Source of the DNA: Paralichthys olivaceus
Lineage: Eukaryota; Chordata; Actinopteri; Pleuronectiformes; Paralichthyidae
Reading direction: 5' to 3'
Assembly (NCBI RefSeq): GCF_024713975.1
Contig: NC_091098.1
Coordinates: 16,326,316-16,390,315, forward strand
Length of the DNA stretch: 64,000 bases
Shown here: piece by piece, positions 1 through 13,112 of the stretch
Layout of the letters: each line of letters opens with the position of its first letter
Numbering within the stretch: the stretch's first letter is position 1
Notes under the pieces: model-generated
Told to the model about the DNA's origin: nothing
Seen by the model: only the letters and a program-made list of their open reading frames with translations
Database searches by the model: none
Position numbers and translations under genes: made by a program

Positions 1-539
1 CACAGGGGGGGAGAGAGAGGGAGAGAGAACATAGATTAAGTATAAAAAAAGGGGGTGACACAGTTGAGAACAGCTAATGTTAGAAAAATCAGATGGGTCC
101 TTGTGTCCTGTGTGAGTGAATCATAGTCTAAAGATACTGCAGCAATGTGTGAGTCAGTTTGTACACATACAATTTGGCAACCTTTACTTTTCAAGAGCAA
201 TTATTTAAAGTTTCAGCTGAACCTCATTTTGAACTGACGGACTTTGTCTGTAATTTGGTCCTGGTCAGATTATTTGACCTTGTAGAATTAAAGAATGATT
301 CTGGTTTATTATTTAATAGTTTCATCCAGATTACCCACAAAGTTAATTTCTTTCATGTGACGAGTAAAATGTACAGATTTAGGAAAACTGAGCACAACTA
401 CTGGGAGTACAGCAGGTCGAATGTGCGTCAAAGTTGGACTGTGAAATGTAATCGATATTTATAGAGTTTGAATGGTAAATTTACTTTTGGTCTGTTTTCT
501 CTAAGGTGTTTATTCTTTAGTTTAAAAACTTGTACACTC
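1..539. other. Intergenic, nothing recognised
   Basis: A short GA-rich run opens the window, followed by AT-rich unique-looking sequence. The open frames on both strands lack splice context or any familiar domain. I see no gene here. Confidence 0.5.
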
Positions 540-670
540 TGCAAACTGAGGCTTGAGTCCTGCTGTGGCTGCAGATTTGGTTCCGACCCGGCCATTTGCT
601 GCATGTCTTCTCCAATTCTCACTCCCCATTTCACACCATTAAAAGCAAAATGCCTGAAAAAATTACTTTA
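540..670 (+). repeat. tRNA-derived SINE, 3' fragment
   Basis: The segment holds a B-box-like GGTTCCGACCC followed by 'tgctgcatgtcttctcc', a pyrimidine-rich stretch and an A-rich end (ttaaaagcaaaatgcctgaa). This layout matches a common teleost SINE with a tRNA-like head, a 'TGCATGTC' body and an AAAGGCAAAA tail. The fuller relative in this window is at about 55.13-55.33 kb. The 5' part, with the A box, is not clear. Confidence 0.5.
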
Positions 671-984
671 AACCTGTGTAGTTGTCTGAATGCTAGTGTT
701 TCTTGCCCCGTTTTTTTCTTTTTTAAATGCCACCATATTCCCAGATCTCAACAATTCATTTAACAACTTCAACATTATCATAACCAATAGAGCCATGAAA
801 ACAAGGCCAGATTCATGACCGGCTATATCCACCTTTTCTTTACCCTCCGTCAGTGCTCACTCCATCTCCACTTCCTCACCCTCAGTCAGCTGTGAAGACG
901 AGTGTTTGCCTGTCATACTCTGCAGGAATGCTCTCAGCCTGGCATCCAGGACACAGATAGACTCTGCCACAAGACGCTGGCACT

Positions 985-1056
985 AGAACAGTCTCAATGA
1001 CTGGAATAACTTGATAATATTACCCCGAGGGACAATAAAGCTTATCTTATCTGGCG
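985..1056 (+). repeat. LINE 3'-end relic (possible)
   Basis: The stretch 'accccgagggacaataaag' followed by cttatcttatct resembles the 3' end of fish non-LTR retrotransposons that finish with 'GGGGACAATAAAG' plus a short tandem tail. No coding part is visible upstream. Confidence 0.35.
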
Positions 1057-1389
1057 ATATGGGCCCCTCGTGGCTATTAAAAGACCCATCCCAGGATGTT
1101 GAGGGCTCGTTTTGTGGCAGATGAGGTTGTTGGACTAAAAAATGTGAATCGTGAGTGGCCAAATGTTTATCCATTAAAAACTTGGATTTTAAAGAGGATC
1201 ACCAACATTGGGTAGTACTGACTGAGTAGAGCTCAGAGAACTTAGCATTGTTCTGTTTTCCGTCCATCAGTTGCTTCCTGCAGGAAGGCATCTACAGGCC
1301 TGGGCTCAGAGAGATGAGCAAGTGGTCAATACATATTGACTTTAGTTTTAGAACCTGTACCAGTGTTTAAAGATGGTAAATGGTAATGA

Positions 1390-1670
1390 AACTTGATTGA
1401 AGGATGCAATATGGGTCTGGGCAGAACCCACTGGAGCAGGGGGCAGATCTAAGAATGTTTTTGCACTTTCTTTAATGCTTTTTTTCAACAGTTTCGTTGA
1501 TTTCTCAGAGAAAAATTCATGGATCTTGATGAAAAATCAGCCACATTTATGGAACTGATATCTATGAGTGGGTGAAATTTGGTGCAGCCTGATAGAATTG
1601 AACAAGACTGTTGGGCCTTGGCGGAGGATTTATGCACTCTACTGAGTGCCATTCTAGTTTTATTCTGTGA
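1390..1670 (+). repeat. Dispersed teleost repeat (family A), plus orientation
   Basis: Landmarks are 'ggatgcaatatgggtctggg', 'cattcatggatcttgatga'-like text near 1516-1535, 'gactgatatctatgagtg'-like text near 1555, and 'tctactgagtgccattctag' near 1640. I recognise this order from a high-copy fish repeat (gene-free, possibly LINE-derived). A second copy, reverse orientation and a different portion, is at 20.68-21.06 kb. The long open frame on the other strand here is a by-product of the repeat. Confidence 0.45.
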
Positions 1671-3359
1671 TGCACTTTTGAATTTGTGTATCAGGAGTCT
1701 CTGGGCTCTAATATAACAGAGACTGAACCGGACCAGGAGTCTGGGAAGCGGAGGGGGCTGAGGCAGAGAAGATTGCTGGAAAGTATTCCCTTTGATAAGC
1801 CGGCCAAGAAGCCTTTGATTAAATGTGGTCCCAGCAGGAGCCCACACTAGGTCCTCTGTGGCACGACCATGTCCAATCACCAGCTATCAACAGCCCCGGG
1901 TAATTACAGCCATCTAGTCATTAGCCTGGGACCCACCTGGAATTCCACATAGCGAAGGGGTGGGAGGAGGCCAGCAGGGGTTGGGGGTTTAGGTTGGGCC
2001 TTTAATCAAACACTTCCCTCCCCTTTGACTGATATAACACACCCCACCCTGATCCATCTGAATCAGCCTTTGTTTTGATTTGTGTTATTACTGCCCCAGT
2101 GTCTCTCGGCCTATGCTGGTGAGGAGATGTGATGGCGTATGCATTTGTGTGATATAACACACGAGAATAACATGGCAGGTTATGACAGCAGCACAAGAGA
2201 ACTCGCTCATTCCGATTAGTTCTCCCCCGTCCACGCTATCTAGTCTCTTTCTCACCTTCATCCTCTACGTTTTATCCGTCTGAACAAAAAACAAAGATAC
2301 CAGTGTCATACTAATGCACCATATATTTCATATGAACATCTGTTTAGATAAGGCAATATACACATTGTTATACAAGCAAGCTGGAAGGCAGAGAAGTGAA
2401 ATCTGTCTGATGTAGTGGTTATGTGTGACTGAATGACCGTCCAGGCTTTATACTTCTTCTTCTTCTTCTTCTTCACCTTCTTTTCATCTGCAGTTTGTTG
2501 TCTTACTCACTGAAAACTGTATAATCACAATAATGGGAGTGCTCTTCTCTTTCCTTGTGTCAGCCAATGTAGTGCAGTCTCATCCGCAGATGAGAAATGA
2601 AACACTTTACAATTTAAATAAATCACTTTTTAACAGCTTTCTTTCTTTCTTTTTTTTTTTACAGTTGCATTCAAAGTTCCAATAATGCATCCGTCCATTT
2701 ATTCATCTGGTGTCCATCTCCTCCTCGTCCTCTGGTAGTCCTCTGTCTGGACTTCTGTTTGACTACGCAGAGCCAAACTTACTCTTAAGATTTCCACTTC
2801 TCAAAGTGCACTTGTCAAGCTACTTCCCAAAGTCCAACCAAGTATTCGTTTGGGTGGATAAAAGTGTATTTCCCCAGAAAAATTAAGAAAATTATGTGAG
2901 TATATGATGTTGTTGTAATAATACTGGATATGTTTGAAGGCTCAGTTAATGTAAAAATGTGTCTTTTAAAGCGTTGTGAAAGCAGCAAACCATTTTAACT
3001 CAGAACCACACACTAGAAAAAAAGGCCACCTGGACTGAATCTTTGATAAAAGCCCAATCCACCCGAACCCCAAAGTGTTCGTTGGTTTCACTGTCCATTG
3101 TCGGATCCCAGTGGGTCAGTCACAAGGCCATTCACAAACAGGGATTATGGGTATTAATTCATATTGATGGGTACTGAATTCTAGTGCTTTCACAGAGACA
3201 AGTAGAAAAGCCATGCAATGATGAACTGAGGAGGGTAGAGGGGAGGGCGGAGATGCGGAGCACTTTCAGACAAACTTTCCCAGAATGCCATGTTCCACAG
3301 GATGTCCTGCAAAGGGGAAAGGGGTGGGGCTGCATTATGGGGGGCTTAGGAGCGTGTCC
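1671..3359. other. wnt2b 3' flank and probable 3' UTR
   Basis: This lies downstream of the wnt2b stop on the minus strand. The part nearest the stop (about 2.6-3.36 kb) is likely 3' UTR; a minus-strand AATAAA-type hexamer can be read near 2.70 kb (plus-strand tttatt). A (TTC)n run lies at about 2455-2474. I see no other gene. 1880-2230 is unique-looking and fairly GC-balanced and could be a conserved element, but that needs comparison with other genomes. Confidence 0.35.
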
Positions 3360-4008
3360 TCAGGTCTGGTCCAACCATTCGGCTCGTTTGGGGGCCTTGC
3401 ACGTGTGTATGTCCACAGACTCCTCGCAGTCCTTACACTCCACAGCGCAGCACCATTTGAACTTGCACTCGCACTTGGTGATCTGCTGAACCCGCGTGGT
3501 GTCGTAGCCCCGTCCACAGCACATGACCTCGCAGCCATCGGTGCCGCGTGACGTCTTGTTGCAGACTCGTCCAGCGGTGCCCAGGGAGCCTGCACAGAGC
3601 ACAAAATATTTTGGTTATGATAGCTTGAAGTGGACTGAAGATTGGGATGTACTGTCAGAAATTTTAGATTACGTAGTTGGACGTTTACTCATTTGTGTCA
3701 TTCCAAATGTCACTGGTTCCCAGTGAGGTTTTCATACTTTGAATTGGGAACTCAGAAGTTTCAGTGCATCGTTGTGTTATGCAGTCTGGCTATTACCTAA
3801 TGCAATGGCATGTTGTCTGTGTCTTATGTGAATGTCATCCCCACAGAGATTAGTGCTGGTGTTTGGTGTGAGAAGCTCCCCGTTTGAACGGCTACCTATC
3901 ACAACAAGCTGCCCGTAGAACAACAGACCCACACACACAACTATGCCGTGTTGGTAGAGTGGCCTATAGTTACACTGCCTTTCCCAAGCCACTGCTCCCT
4001 TTGAAGCC

Positions 4009-4098
<90 letters not shown>

Positions 4099-4624
4099 TG
4101 TCTGTGAGGGTTAAATGGACAGTGGAGCGTGACAGACAGACAGGCTCTCACACTCTGAGGCCCACTTTGCCCTCCAGCTACGCTTAGTTCAGACAGACAG
4201 AGAGCGAGAGAGGCTGTGACAGACAGAAAGAAGTGATTTTTTTTTCAAATTAGCTGCTTCTGTCCCTAGGCTGTGGATTCCTCTGGGAAGGTGAGAAAGA
4301 GGGGGGAGGATGGATGAAGGGACAGAGGGTGAGGGGGACAAAGAGAAGGAGAGAGGGGTGGACAGAGCTGAATGATAGAGGCGTTGGTGTCCTGTAGCCA
4401 AACATTTGTCTGACTGTCTTTTTATCCATCAACACTGATTAGGTGCATCGTGTAAAGGTTGAATAACACATTCTCTGACCGTGGGGTTGTGTACTTGTGT
4501 GTACAATTTGTGTGGTTGTGTTGACGGAAACCGACAGAGGTCAGGTGGTCACAGAACGACCATGTCCCCAGGGTACAAGGATATTAGCTTCCACAGACAT
4601 CACACGGGAGGCCTACTGTGTTAT

Positions 4625-4664
<40 letters not shown>

Positions 4665-7600
4665 CATGCATGAACATACACATAACACAGTCGGGGCCAT
4701 CCATCAACATCCATGAGAAACTGCCTGAGTGTCCGGTCTACCTTCTTCTACTTCTTCCGTCACTTCTCTCTTACCTGCTGCTTTGTCTTGCAGGCAATAA
4801 TCCGGTGAGTTCTCAAAGTAGACCAGGTCATTTTTGGTGGCCTTCCTGAAGGCTTTGTTTGCCACAGCGAAGCCCGTCCCGTCCTGATTCATCGTCACCT
4901 CGATGGCCCCGTTGTATTTACGCCTCAGGTAGTCGCCGGTCTTCCTGAAGTCTGACATGGCCATCCAACATGTCCGCAGCGTGCAGGAGCCACTCACTCC
5001 ATGACATTTGCACTCCAGCTTCATGAATCTCTTCACTGCCTTCACACATAGAGAGAAGTCGTGATTTGGTTTATGTTGTCCTAGCCATGTTATAAAAATT
5101 CAGGGAGAGGGTAGAACTAAATTAAATGGATTCTTTTCACATCTTGTGTAGTATCCAGTCTTGCAGATAGTTTTTGGTTTTATTTGCCCAGGTTTTTTAT
5201 CCACTTTTTAAATGTATACTTTTACTGGAGGTGGATGGATTTTTGTGTAGTTGTTGCTCATAGTAAAATGTATTTAATTATTCTAGAAACAGATCTCTGT
5301 GAACAGTTTTATCAGAACAACTTTCCTCCAATGAATCAGCCTTTGACGAATTATCACAAATGATCAGGACACTTTTTTTGCAGTCTCCTCTTTTCTTTGG
5401 AGAGGAAAGGGAACTTCGATTGCTTTCCTGAGTGTGTGCAAAAATTTAGTTTTGGTGGAGGTTTTAAATAAAAGTTTTCCCCTCAAATAAAATTACATTC
5501 ATTTGGGTGGAAGCAGAAAGCTCACACCCCGTTTACACTTTGCTCATACTGAGACTGGATCCTAGGAGGTTGTGAATATGTGAGAATGTGAATAAGGCTT
5601 CAAAGTTTGGATTCATTATTTGGAAAAAAAAATCCCTCCAACAAGTTAAAATGTCACCTAACTTTTCATCCTTCATTTGCATGTAAAGATTTTGTGGAAT
5701 CGAGATAATAGGGATGTGTTTTAAAGGTAGAGTTAGTAACTTGTTTCTGGACTCATTCGTTGAAATTCTCGTCACGTCCCGAAAGCCATCAATAAATAAC
5801 GTCATCTGAAAAGCTGGTATCAGTTGGCAGGTAGTCCACATTCATATGATGTGAGGGTATATCTCTGATGAGAGGGTCAGAAGGAGGGGGCGGGATGTAT
5901 CTGTGGCATTTCTCCAAAGTGTAGCCTGCTTTTGCTTTTCCAGAATATCAACCCTAGCTTAAATACCAGCTGAACAGTAAATTGTGCCAAAGATGCAGAT
6001 ATGCCAAAGCTTGGGCAAATATAACAAAACATGTGCATATGCCACAAGATATCAGGTGAATTGATACTGCTGAAACAGCACACTTACTGTTCTGCCACAG
6101 CGATTGTTGTGGAGGTTCATGAGTGCCCTTGCGTCTCGAACCGTCCTTTCTTTGGCATCTATGAAGGCTTTGGCAAACTTGATCCCGTAGTTAATATTGT
6201 CGCTGCAGCCGCCCCAGTCAAACTCTCCCCGCTCATCACTAGCCCGTCCACGCTTGTGCGGGTCACAGTTACACGTCTTCAGTTCCCCCTGGCTGCAGGC
6301 GCGAGTGAGCGCATACACCACTCCTGCTGAGGAGATAGCATAGACGAATGCTGCCTCGCGGCTGCCTGAGAGAGAGTCAGAGAAAGCAGGGAAACAACAA
6401 AAAGAAACAGAGAGGTTAAATGTATCATGTCATTAAGATCCTACGAGACCTCAAGTCTTAGAGCTTTGCTGTTCACACGTTAACATGCATACACAGATAC
6501 ACACAGTGTAATGCCATGACCAGGCCTGGGTGTGAGCCATCGGGACGTGAAGGTGCAGCTGATGTATTAGGCCTGACGTGGAGTAGGCTCATAGGACAGC
6601 TCTGTTTACATATTATCATGGAAATAATTCTAGCTGTGGGGCTCTCCTCTGCTCACATAAATTGTTTAAAGACAGACACAGTGATACCCCATTAATCAGC
6701 GCCAGGGTGATGTCATGACAGCATTATCTACCATTGCACTGCTCATCTGTTCTTCCCTGGTCTCTGTAGTTCCTCAGAATATGACTCATCTATTGTGTGG
6801 CCAAAGACACAGGGAGAATTAGACATAGTGTTTGGTCACAGTTGCTTTTTTTCTGGTACTGAAGAACCCCAAAAGCATTATGGCAGCAAGAAGCATGAGA
6901 ACATGTAAAGTTGTTAGGTCAGCCAAACAGACGTAAGTGGTTTTCACTGTCAAAAAAGGCTTAATTGTCAACACAATGCTCGTATCGCCTAAGTCCGTCA
7001 AGTGGTTTGTCAGTCAAGCACTTCAATCCAGATTAAGATAGTTAAACAACGATCAGCCAGGGACTTTGGTGAAGATTTAATGGCCCCTAATGATTCTGGT
7101 CTCCTCCTGGATCCATGACAGACCATCTGGAATCAAAGCTTCAATCATTGACTATTACAGAGAGTAATGGTTTCATTTCAATGAAATTTGCTGGGGAAAT
7201 TCATGGTCCCCAGAGGATGGATCCATGTGTTTCAGGTGAACATGCAACAACTCCAAGTCAAACCAATTTAATGACATGAGAAACGCATTAATCGAATCTT
7301 GAATAAATAATGACTTACTTAATAATTACTTGACGTTGGTGAGCCTGACGATTGCTGCTAGTACTATCGTCATAAGACAATTCACAATCAGGTTGCCAGT
7401 GGGACACAATATAGCTGGCTTTCATGGTAATGTACCATGCTAGCTGTCCATGCAACACTACAGGGAAGTACACAGGACAAAACTGTACAATCAGATGAAC
7501 ACACATCCGGGTTCAGACGCCGCCTCAGCCTCCTCTCTCCAGACTCCTTTTTAAATTCGATATCAGACAGGACCTGTGTTTGTTTTAACACCTGTGCTTT

Positions 7601-10600
7601 AATATTTGCAGGTGATGTGATTGGCTGGTGGCTGCACGCACACACAGCACAAGCAAAGCGAAGCAATGGAACCACAAAGCATTTAAGCAATGCATGATAT
7701 CCCCCCATTCAAAGTTAACAACTGATGCTGCTGCATAGCTGCTTTCACCACCTGCCTATTTGAACGCACCGTTATAGTCTTAGTCTTGTCTTAAATCACC
7801 TTAGCACGCAGTTACTCATTCACAAAAGGTGCATGTTACATCTGTTTCTCAGATCTATTGAACTGTCTCTGTTTTTAAACATGCTCTGACAGATACTGTA
7901 TTAAGGATTTCAATGCTGTAGTATGGTTGTAGCAAACACTATAAAGTAAGTCATAACAAGATTAGTGAAGCAGTATTTCTGTCTGAAATGTGGAGTAGAA
8001 GGATAATGTTTTATGACATCTCAATGCTCAAGTACCAGCACTTCAAAATACCAGCACGCGTTCACTCTTCAAACCTATCTGAACCAGAGGAGCCGATTCA
8101 ACCTGGTTGTTCACTGGAATGTCCTGTTTCATCCGTGGGGTGTGGAGAAATGAGTATGGGGGCAGTGGGTGCTGAGGGGTGCATGGGGGGGGGTGGAGGA
8201 GGGCATTTCTGGTCATCATTCAAATCTGCGCTGTTGGTCAGACAGAGGGAATATCACTCTAAATATTTACATCTACATTACTGTTTATTCCTCTGCACCA
8301 CCACACACACACTCACAGCCCGTATCTCCATATCTGCTACTTTTTTCCATGCATCATTTGCCCCCACACATGCTTCGGATGGCTGGACGAGGGACAATAA
8401 CAAGCCAAGGAGTGTCAGTGCTGTCAGACTCTTTTTCCTTTTGTACAGTCAAACATCTTATTTTGTGCAATCAGCATTCTGCAACATCTGCGACTTTAAA
8501 TTAAACATATCTGATAATCCCTTGCTCAAATGCAATAAAAGCAGAAATAGAATAATCAGAGACCACAATCCTAAATATTTCTCTACGTTTTACACGGCAT
8601 GCCACACAGGTACTTAATCCCCAGTTGACTTCTTGACACCAATGGAATTATGCATGCACTAGTTTAGAAGACAGAGAACATATGTATGTTAACATGCATC
8701 TGCTACAAAGCGGAGCGGTCTGGCAGCAGTGGAAAAACAAAATGACGACAAGCCCATGTCTCGAAGTCTGTGTGTTTATTGACGAGGCATAAGGCATTAC
8801 AACAGTCCATTAGTGACTATAAACAAGGAGCACCAGCATATGTGAGTATGAAGAAGGACGATCACAGAATAAAGGGGAGAAGGACAGAGCGGAGAGCTGG
8901 GGTGAGAATGAGGGGTGAAGTAGCAACAGATGGGGCTCGGTATCCATATACTCAAGCGCAGAAACACACATGGACTTACTTCGTAGCAGGACACGTCCAA
9001 ACACTGTGTGGTCGCGGTCAAGTGTGCTGCAGTTCCAGCGATGGTGTCTGAACTGGTGCTGGCATTCTCTGATCCACTCCTTGGTGCCCTCGCCAATGGC
9101 CTGCATGATGTCTGGGTGGCGCTGGCAAAGTTGCCGCTGCTTGTTCACCAAACCTGGGATGTTGTCGCAGATCACTCGGGCCCCGAGCGCTCCGATGTAC
9201 CTGAGGATGCAAAGAACACCAGAGAATTGAAGGTGGTTTTCACGTGAATCACAACACACAAGGGATTCTGTCTGAGTTGGACTGTAATACAGTGCAGTGC
9301 AGTGCTTGATATTGCAGTGTAGGAGTATAGGTGCTCTCTTATGGTAGTTAAATACACATGTGGATGCACACTCAAAGGAAGGTGAGTGGCATGAAGGAGA
9401 AACACACACTAACAGTCCTTTATGAGTCAGAGTTCACTACACTTAACAGTTTAAGGTTTGCGAGTAGGAAGGGAGTGGAAACCATTTACTCTGCTCTCCA
9501 AATAAATAAGCACTTAACCTCTCCCCACAAGACCTGTATGTGTATGTGTGTTGAGACGTTTCCCAACAGAATAGCTGAAATCATGTTGTCACAAATCAGA
9601 GCAAGTAGTCTGAGGTCTCCAATAACCCTGTCAAACTCAGACCCCATTTACTCACTCTACTCCTCTCTGTCCTCATCTTACCCACAGCCCCGCTGCAGAG
9701 AGCTTCTTCTAGTCCTTCTCTGTGTCCCAATAAAACTTTTACAGTATCCCATCAAGATAAATGCTGCATCGAGTTTACCCAAAATAAACTCTAAACCTGG
9801 TCGTGACATTTGTGTGCGAGCACGAGACCTCTCGCAGCTCAGTGGCTGCCTGGCTTTGGCGGGTCAGTGAGGGGAGGTCAGGGGAGCGTGAAGCTGTGTG
9901 GTCGCGTTTTATGAGGCCGGGCGAGAGGATTGAGACTGGAGGCTCTCTGCTCCCCAGAGTGGGATTAGAGGGGAGGAATAAGAACAGAGTGCCCATCAAA
10001 GGGAAGGCAGGGCAGCAATTCACACTTCATTTTCTCTCCGTGTGTCTCTCTGAAAGTCAGGTCTTATGGATTTTATAGGATAGTAAATCATTATCCACTA
10101 CTCTAAAATAACCCGCTGTAAAGACCAGTGCATCAGAGGAAAAAGACACACAGGAGACAAATAACTGAAGGCGATGGGTCGCAAATATTTCACAAGAACA
10201 TTCATCACAACTATAAAATGTATATTTAAAAAAAAATTATATTGATTTATGCAGGCATTTTTTTTACTTTTCTCAAGTGGGTCAATCTGTGGTGTCAATG
10301 CTGCTGATCCGTTCACGTCATCACTTACACACACAGAAATGTGATAAACAGTTCAAACACTGTAAATTCCCCCCAAAGCCAATAATGCCCGAACCCAAAG
10401 CCTTTACGCACTCTTCCCTCTACACTCCCCATAACTGCTTTTAATCTACACAACCTATTAGGCATTCCTTTACCCCCATACCCGCCCACACACAGACACC
10501 TTTCCTATAAACATGCACACACATGGACATTTTCACGTATGTTTTTAGGCAGGCGTTGAGATATTTTTTTCACCCCCTCACCTATGCTCTAGATGGCTGG

Positions 10601-11751
10601 TTTTGGGGTATTTTGGTGAAGTCATTCGTGTGTGTGTGTGTGTGTGTGTGTGTGGTACCTGGTGAATTAATGACTGCTCTGCCTTGTCTAATGCAGGCTC
10701 CAGCTGAGCTGAACACGCGTTCAGCCAACAGCGCCGACATAAATTACATTTATCGCTGTATTATTATTGCTGAATGTGGCAGGCCAACAAACTGACACGC
10801 AGCAAAATGCGTTTGAGAAACAAAATCCTGAAGAGGTGTATTCACAAACTCATCGTTTTGGGTTGTTTTCCTTTTTTTTCTAGGAAATTGTCAATTAAAA
10901 TTAAATTAAATGAAGACAGAAAAAAAATCCGGTAAGATTTATTCAGCAGTCATTACCCCATAGAGATTACAAGGCAAAGAATAAAAAAAATACTCAGTCA
11001 TGACAAATCATCGCCTGTGAAACTCTTTTTAATAAGTAATTTAAATTGGTTATTTACAAGAGAAAACGAACATAAGCAGTAGAATCATAATAAAGTTTAA
11101 GCAACTTAAGTTGATGAGAAAAGCACTGTCGGTTTCACACTGTGTCTGCCACAATAAATTTACTTACACAAACCCTCAACCCTCATGATGGCCTTGTGCG
11201 TCTGCTGCTGGAAAATTAATTGGAGCAGGTTTTTTCTTTAGCGTTTGGAAAAGGGTTATTTAAAATAGTCGTCATAATTTAAATTCGTTGGCAGTTTGAA
11301 TCCTTGAAGTTTCTAGAGCCAGGCAGCAGTCCCAGCTCCGTTTCAAATGATTAAGATCAGTGATGGATGTTCAAACTGTGTGGCATTTTTCTAACTTTCC
11401 TTTTACAACTCCACTCATAAGGTAAATCTAGTTATTATTATAATTATCGCAAGCTTTCTTCGCTCATATTTTCTTAATCGTTTCTTCCAAAAGAAAGTAC
11501 AGGCTGCAGATTCAGCTTCTATAAATCTTGCTGGCAGGCCTGTAGGTGTGAGGGATGCACACTCACCACCATGAAGAGTCCACCCGAGGTGTAACCAGCA
11601 GCAGCAGCAACACGCACGCACAGTAAATCCTCGAACTGGCACTGGGGGTTTGGCACCGGGAAGAAGCCCGGGATGAGAGTCTGACGCCCGGCGAACCATA
11701 GCTCCGAATCCGCGTCGCCCGGAGGCTCAGAATCCTGTTTAAACCCAGCAT
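3360..11751 (-). CDS. wnt2b: Wnt2b signalling protein, five exons, complete
   Basis: This is a secreted, lipid-modified Wnt ligand that binds Frizzled/LRP receptors. The coding exons, in transcript order, are 11751-11567, 9200-8980, 6365-6088, 5039-4775 and 3589-3360. They join at GT-AG sites with consistent phases into 1179 nt (392 aa); human WNT2B is of nearly the same length. The start ATG is at 11749-11751. A hydrophobic signal core ([11 protein letters not shown]) lies at residues 43-53, preceded by an arginine/serine-rich leader. Family signatures are [15 protein letters not shown] across the exon 1/2 joint, HRWNCSTLD with an N-glycosylation site, and CHGVSGSC, where Ser244 is the expected palmitoleoylation site. 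The C terminus is cysteine-rich and ends KRAEWLDQT, as in WNT2B rather than WNT2. I cannot say whether this is the teleost 'a' or 'b' paralogue. Confidence 0.95.
4012..4098. repeat. (GT)n microsatellite
   Basis: An almost pure GT run of about 85 bases, broken once by GTTTGT in the middle, inside wnt2b intron 4. Confidence 0.95.
4628..4661. repeat. (CA)n microsatellite
   Basis: A pure CA run just before 'tagtcatgc', inside wnt2b intron 4. Confidence 0.95.
5040..6087 (-). other. wnt2b intron 3
   Basis: No gene is visible. Around 5725-5820 the text 'ggtagagttagtaacttg' followed by 'attctcgtcacgtcccgaa' resembles a dispersed fish repeat that I know only loosely; I give this little weight. Confidence 0.5.
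6366..8979 (-). other. wnt2b intron 2, unique-looking
   Basis: This is a 2.6 kb intron with no recognisable coding exon. A long plus-strand open frame (7988-8617) has mixed composition, no domain and no splice context, so I treat it as chance. The stretch at about 7030-7150 is repeat-free and evenly composed, and is a possible intronic regulatory element. Confidence 0.5.
9201..11566 (-). other. wnt2b intron 1
   Basis: This is the largest wnt2b intron. It holds a (GT)n tract at about 10626-10654 and AT-rich segments at 10.2 and 10.85-11.1 kb. No other gene is visible. Confidence 0.6.
10626..10654. repeat. (GT)n microsatellite
   Basis: A short pure GT run in wnt2b intron 1. Confidence 0.9.
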
Positions 11752-12280
11752 GGTTTGTGCGCCTTTAAAAACGACTAAAAAAAGTTCCCAAAAATTCTGA
11801 AATCAGAAGAAAACGCGCCAACTTAGATAACGTTTGATGTGAAGTCAGGTTAAGCGCCCGTTCGGTGTCTCAAAGGCCTCGTTATCCAGTGTGTGTCTCC
11901 ATATTGCGCGTCAGGAGAGCGAGGGACGCGTTTTCTGTGCCATGTGCGCACCAGACTGCGCGCTTCAGGCTGCCGACAGGAGGTTTACCTGACGAGGCGA
12001 GCAACAAGTGTCGGTTGCTTTCACTCCTCCAGCTCCACTCAGCTCCCCAAACACTTATCCTCGGTTGGTGCTCAGTTCAGAGGCATGAGAGAAATGGTCT
12101 GACTGGAAGCTGGAGCCAGAGGCTGGTATAGATGCTGCGGGACTGGCTGCGGTTCTGTCGTCTGTGTGACTGCGCCGGGTCGGATGCTGCTCGCACCGGA
12201 CCTCTCCTTTATCAGTGGACAGAGTCGCGGCTGAGAGAGAGGGTGGGAGAGAGGGGGAGAGATGAGGGAGGGCTCGCTGT
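11560..12280 (-). promoter_or_regulatory. wnt2b: wnt2b 5' UTR/promoter region, CpG-rich
   Basis: The area around and upstream (higher coordinates) of the wnt2b start has many CpG sites (for example 'gcgcgtcaggagagcgaggg', 'ctgcgcgcttcagg', 'gactgcgccgggtcggatg'), unlike the AT-rich surroundings. The sharp rise in CpG next to exon 1 supports a CpG-island promoter. No TATA box was assigned and the transcription start is not determinable by eye. Confidence 0.55.
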
Positions 12281-13072
12281 CAGCTCCTCTCGCCCATTGG
12301 GCAGATGCTGAGGTTACAGAGTTTGGAAGGAGATATTAAAAAGGGATGGGATGGAGAGACGTGCATAAAATGAGGAGTTCATCTGAAACCACACAGACAG
12401 AAATTATTCTAATGAATGAAGGCGCCTTAGTTTTTACACCCCAAGAAAATATGGATAATTAATTCAGAGTAAAAAGTATTTTTTTAAATCATATTTTAAG
12501 AACATTTCACTTCTTATTATAAGTATTTTTGTATAGAGAATGGACAAGGAGAAATCTGCATATACAAATATTGTGGTAACGTATCACAAGATTTTATCCA
12601 AATCTATTGTTTTGTCAATTTGAAAGGATTTTGAATCACTTTACTGGATATAATTTGATGATTGATTTGATTTGTTATTTGATTGCACTACTCTCCATCA
12701 TCTTCATCACACACACCTTTCAAATATTTAATACTTGATACAAACCTGATGTTATCGACCTGCAAAATGACTGAGGCTAAATCTGGCACCCAGAGATCAC
12801 AATTGTGTTCCCTGTGCAATAACAGTACGAATTAAGTAGACCGAAAGCTTTTCCATCATATAAGTTATTAATTATAGATTTATTTAAATATTTGTTATGT
12901 CTGCAGCCATACACCACCTGAAGCTGAGCAGAAGTGAAAGTCAGAGGAAAAAAGCAGGGAATGTGGGACTGGGAGAACAGAGCCAAATCGTCCTGTGGAA
13001 CAGCACTATGGCTTAAATATGAACCACATGTGTAAGAGACAGAGTGCTGAGACAGCGCTGGAATAAAGCATA

Positions 13073-13076
<4 letters not shown>

Positions 13077-13109
<33 letters not shown>
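13077..13109. repeat. (CA)n microsatellite
   Basis: A pure CA run within the gene-poor region upstream of wnt2b. Confidence 0.9.

Positions 13110-13112
<3 letters not shown>

Larger units (their letters stand above)
3590..4774 (-). other. wnt2b intron 4 with two dinucleotide microsatellites
   Basis: The intron holds a long (GT)n tract at about 4012-4098 and a (CA)n tract at about 4628-4661. Several open frames here are only translations of these tracts. I see no other gene. Confidence 0.7.

Noticed and set aside
1485-1880. Minus-strand open frame (131 aa)
   Set aside because: Most of it overlaps the antisense of a dispersed repeat (family A); no domain seen.
3777-4151. Histidine/threonine- or cysteine/valine-repeat open frames
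   Set aside because: They are translations of the (GT)n/(CA)n microsatellite.
7988-8617. Long plus-strand open frame (209 aa) in wnt2b intron 2
   Set aside because: No domain, low-complexity glycine run, no splice or promoter context; it lies inside an intron of a well-supported gene. Best read as a chance frame.
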